From: Pyropia yezoensis
Lineage: Eukaryota; Rhodophyta; Bangiophyceae; Bangiales; Bangiaceae
DNA: 64,000 nucleotides
Assembly (NCBI GenBank): GCA_009829735.1
Contig: CM020619.1
Span: 14,003,777 to 14,067,776, forward strand
Reading direction: 5' to 3'
The notes under the pieces are model-generated. The model was not told the origin of the DNA. It saw nothing but the letters and a program-made list of their open reading frames with translations, and did not search any database. The translations under genes and the position numbers were made by a program. Shown piece by piece: positions 62,492 to 64,000 of this stretch (its first letter is position 1; each line of letters starts with the position of its first letter).

Positions 62492-63940
62492 GCGGCACCC
62501 ACATGGCCCTGTTGTGCTGTGGTGGGGACGGAGGAAAACGGTGCTCGCTATCGTAATGATCAGCTGGCGCCAGGGATGGCGCGAGGAGGGTGAAGGGGTG
62601 GATTTTTCAAGCTGTCGTGAGAAGAGTTGTTTCTCCTACCATTCCCCTTCGATGGGCTCCCGTGCGTGTGCGCCACTTGAGAGAAGCATTCAGTGGTGCC
62701 CTGGCCCTCCCCTGCTCTCGTGCGAACTAGCTGCCGCTGCGCACCTCATCGCCGGGTCGCGGCGTGACTGCCCGCCCGCTCGCCTGCCCGTTCGCCCACC
62801 CGCCTGCCTGCATGTGCTGACCTCCAGCTCGCCCATGGGGGGGGGGCGGCGCGCCTGCCTATTCCCGGCTGCGCAGCCCGCCCGCAGCTGCGGGATGGCC
62901 CGTCACTCGCCACCGTGCGCGCCCGGGGCAGTGGCGGCGGCCCCAGCAGGGCGGCAGCGGCGGGCGCCCGCGTCCCTCCCCCACCTCCCTTGCATCATCG
63001 TGGCGGCAGATGGAAGGTCCACCGGGCGGCGCACCTGCGGGCACCGTCGAGAGGAGTTGTTTTTTGTCCGTTTTTCTTGTGCGGCCGCTAGCGGGCCGCC
63101 CAGCTCTGTTTCCTGCCGCTTCACTGTGGTGGGCTGTGGAGGGGGAGCGGTGGCGGACCTCGACTGTTGCTGCTGCCGCCACCACAACCAGCGCCATCCC
63201 ACCGCCGCTCCCACAGTGCAGCAGGACACGCATCCCGTCACCATCCCTCTGCATCCCCTCCCACCAGCACCGGGGAGGGGGGAGAGCAAGAAGTGCCAGC
63301 CCGTGCTGCTGTCAGACAGCAAAAGTAGGGCGGCAGGGGGGGCGAGCGCCAAAGGACGCATCATCCCCCCGCGGTATGCCCCGACAGAGGGACATCCTCT
63401 GACCCGCGTGCCCCCGCCTTGCGACCCGCGTGCCCCCCCCGCCTTGTGCCCCGCGTGCTCCCGCTTCCTGTCTTGTGACCCGCGCGACGGCAGCGTCTTG
63501 GCGCGCAGCTACAGTACCGGGTACACCCACGCTGGCCCGCACGCCTCTGTAGCACAGCAGTGGCGGCGGTGTTTTTCCGCGGCGGGACCGCCAGAGCTCC
63601 GAGGGATGGTCCCCGCGCTCGAATTCGAGGCACCTCCCCCCATATGTCTGATTTTTGGGGGCCCGGAAAAAACGGCACCCTGAATTCGCCTCATCCTTCC
63701 TGTGTCCGCCCGGGCGCCGTCGCTGCCAGTGACGACACACCCGCCGCGGTGGCTGGCGCTGGCAGCCAACCCCTCACCACGGCCGCGGCGGGCCGCATCC
63801 CGCCCGCCGCCGCTGGCAGCACACCCCACCCCCGCCACCGCCGCTGCTGCCGCTGCTGCCGCTGCCGCCACGGTCGCTGTCGCTGTCACCGCAGCGCCAT
63901 CATCCGCCTCTCCTGTACACGGCCACCGCCGCCACCCGCG
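62492..63940. other. Gene-poor right end
   Basis: No recognised gene. A degenerate repeat built on CCCGCGTGCCCCCGCCTTG lies at about 63405-63460. A plus-strand frame to 63683 is open but of random-looking composition. Confidence 0.35.
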
Positions 63941-63982
63941 CTGCCGCTGCCGCTGCCGCTGCCGCTGCCGCTGCCGCTGCCG
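63941..63982. repeat. (GCTGCC)n microsatellite
   Basis: About seven CTGCCG/GCTGCC units close to the window end, on the minus strand coding for alternating Ala/Gly or Ser/Gly if translated. Confidence 0.8.
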
Positions 63983-64000
63983 TGGCCGTACATGCGGCCC

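Noticed and set aside
62466-63683. 405-codon plus-strand frame at the right end
   Set aside because: Composition is what GC-rich non-coding DNA gives, no domain is seen, and it begins inside the preceding gene.
1-64000. tRNA, rRNA or CRISPR array
   Set aside because: No T-loop or box-B sequences with matching acceptor stems, no rRNA-like stretches and no regularly spaced repeats were found; the only tRNA-like match is the Copia primer site.

Overview
The window is nuclear DNA from a GC-rich, intron-poor photosynthetic eukaryote. The signs are a nuclear psaO gene with a leader peptide and an intron, two enzymes with plastid-type leaders, core eukaryotic genes (CTF4/AND-1, MAT1, a SUN protein), a tRNA-iMet-primed Copia element, and a sulfotransferase. 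Very high GC, long poly-G/poly-C tracts, Ala/Gly-rich proteins and few short introns suggest a bangiophyte red alga of the Porphyra/Pyropia kind. That placement is inference from style and gene content, not from a marker gene.

Layout. 1-3417 is the 3' end of an LTR retroelement with a long antisense ORF and a 362-bp LTR. 3418-6644 is mostly gene-poor. 6645-9008 is an unrecognised gene with one intron, a protein-level tandem repeat and an open frame continuing past its stop. 9945-14765 is a whole-looking, very young Copia element with identical LTRs and a 5-bp target duplication. 16792-18693 is a class-3-lipase-fold protein with glycine at the nucleophile position. 19454-22368 (-) is an NT-C2 domain protein. 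24202-28550 is a very large Ala/Gly-rich protein read in several frames. 29443-30321 (-) is a MAT1-like TFIIH/CAK assembly factor without its RING. 31282-32932 is a sulfotransferase. 33414-39611 (-) is a giant SUN-domain protein whose first exon can be joined exactly. 41642-42345 is psaO. 44096-47000 is a TPR-RING-Smr protein. 48836-50968 is an unrecognised membrane protein. 52912-57408 is a CTF4/AND-1 replication factor. 58482-59015 is a small unknown protein. 59648-60658 (-) and 61592-62491 are a divergent pair of plastid-type NAD(P)H-linked oxidoreductases.

The most interesting items are the TPR-RING-Smr fusion, which looks like ribosome-quality-control functions in one polypeptide; the RING-less MAT1; the dead-looking lipase; the very large SUN protein; the antisense ORF of the left retroelement; and a cluster of palindromes between the two divergent oxidoreductase genes. 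In several host genes the reading frame changes exactly at long G or C runs. This is more likely sequence error or run-length variation than biology, and it limits how well those proteins can be read. Coordinates were read by eye; near long homopolymers they may be off by a base.
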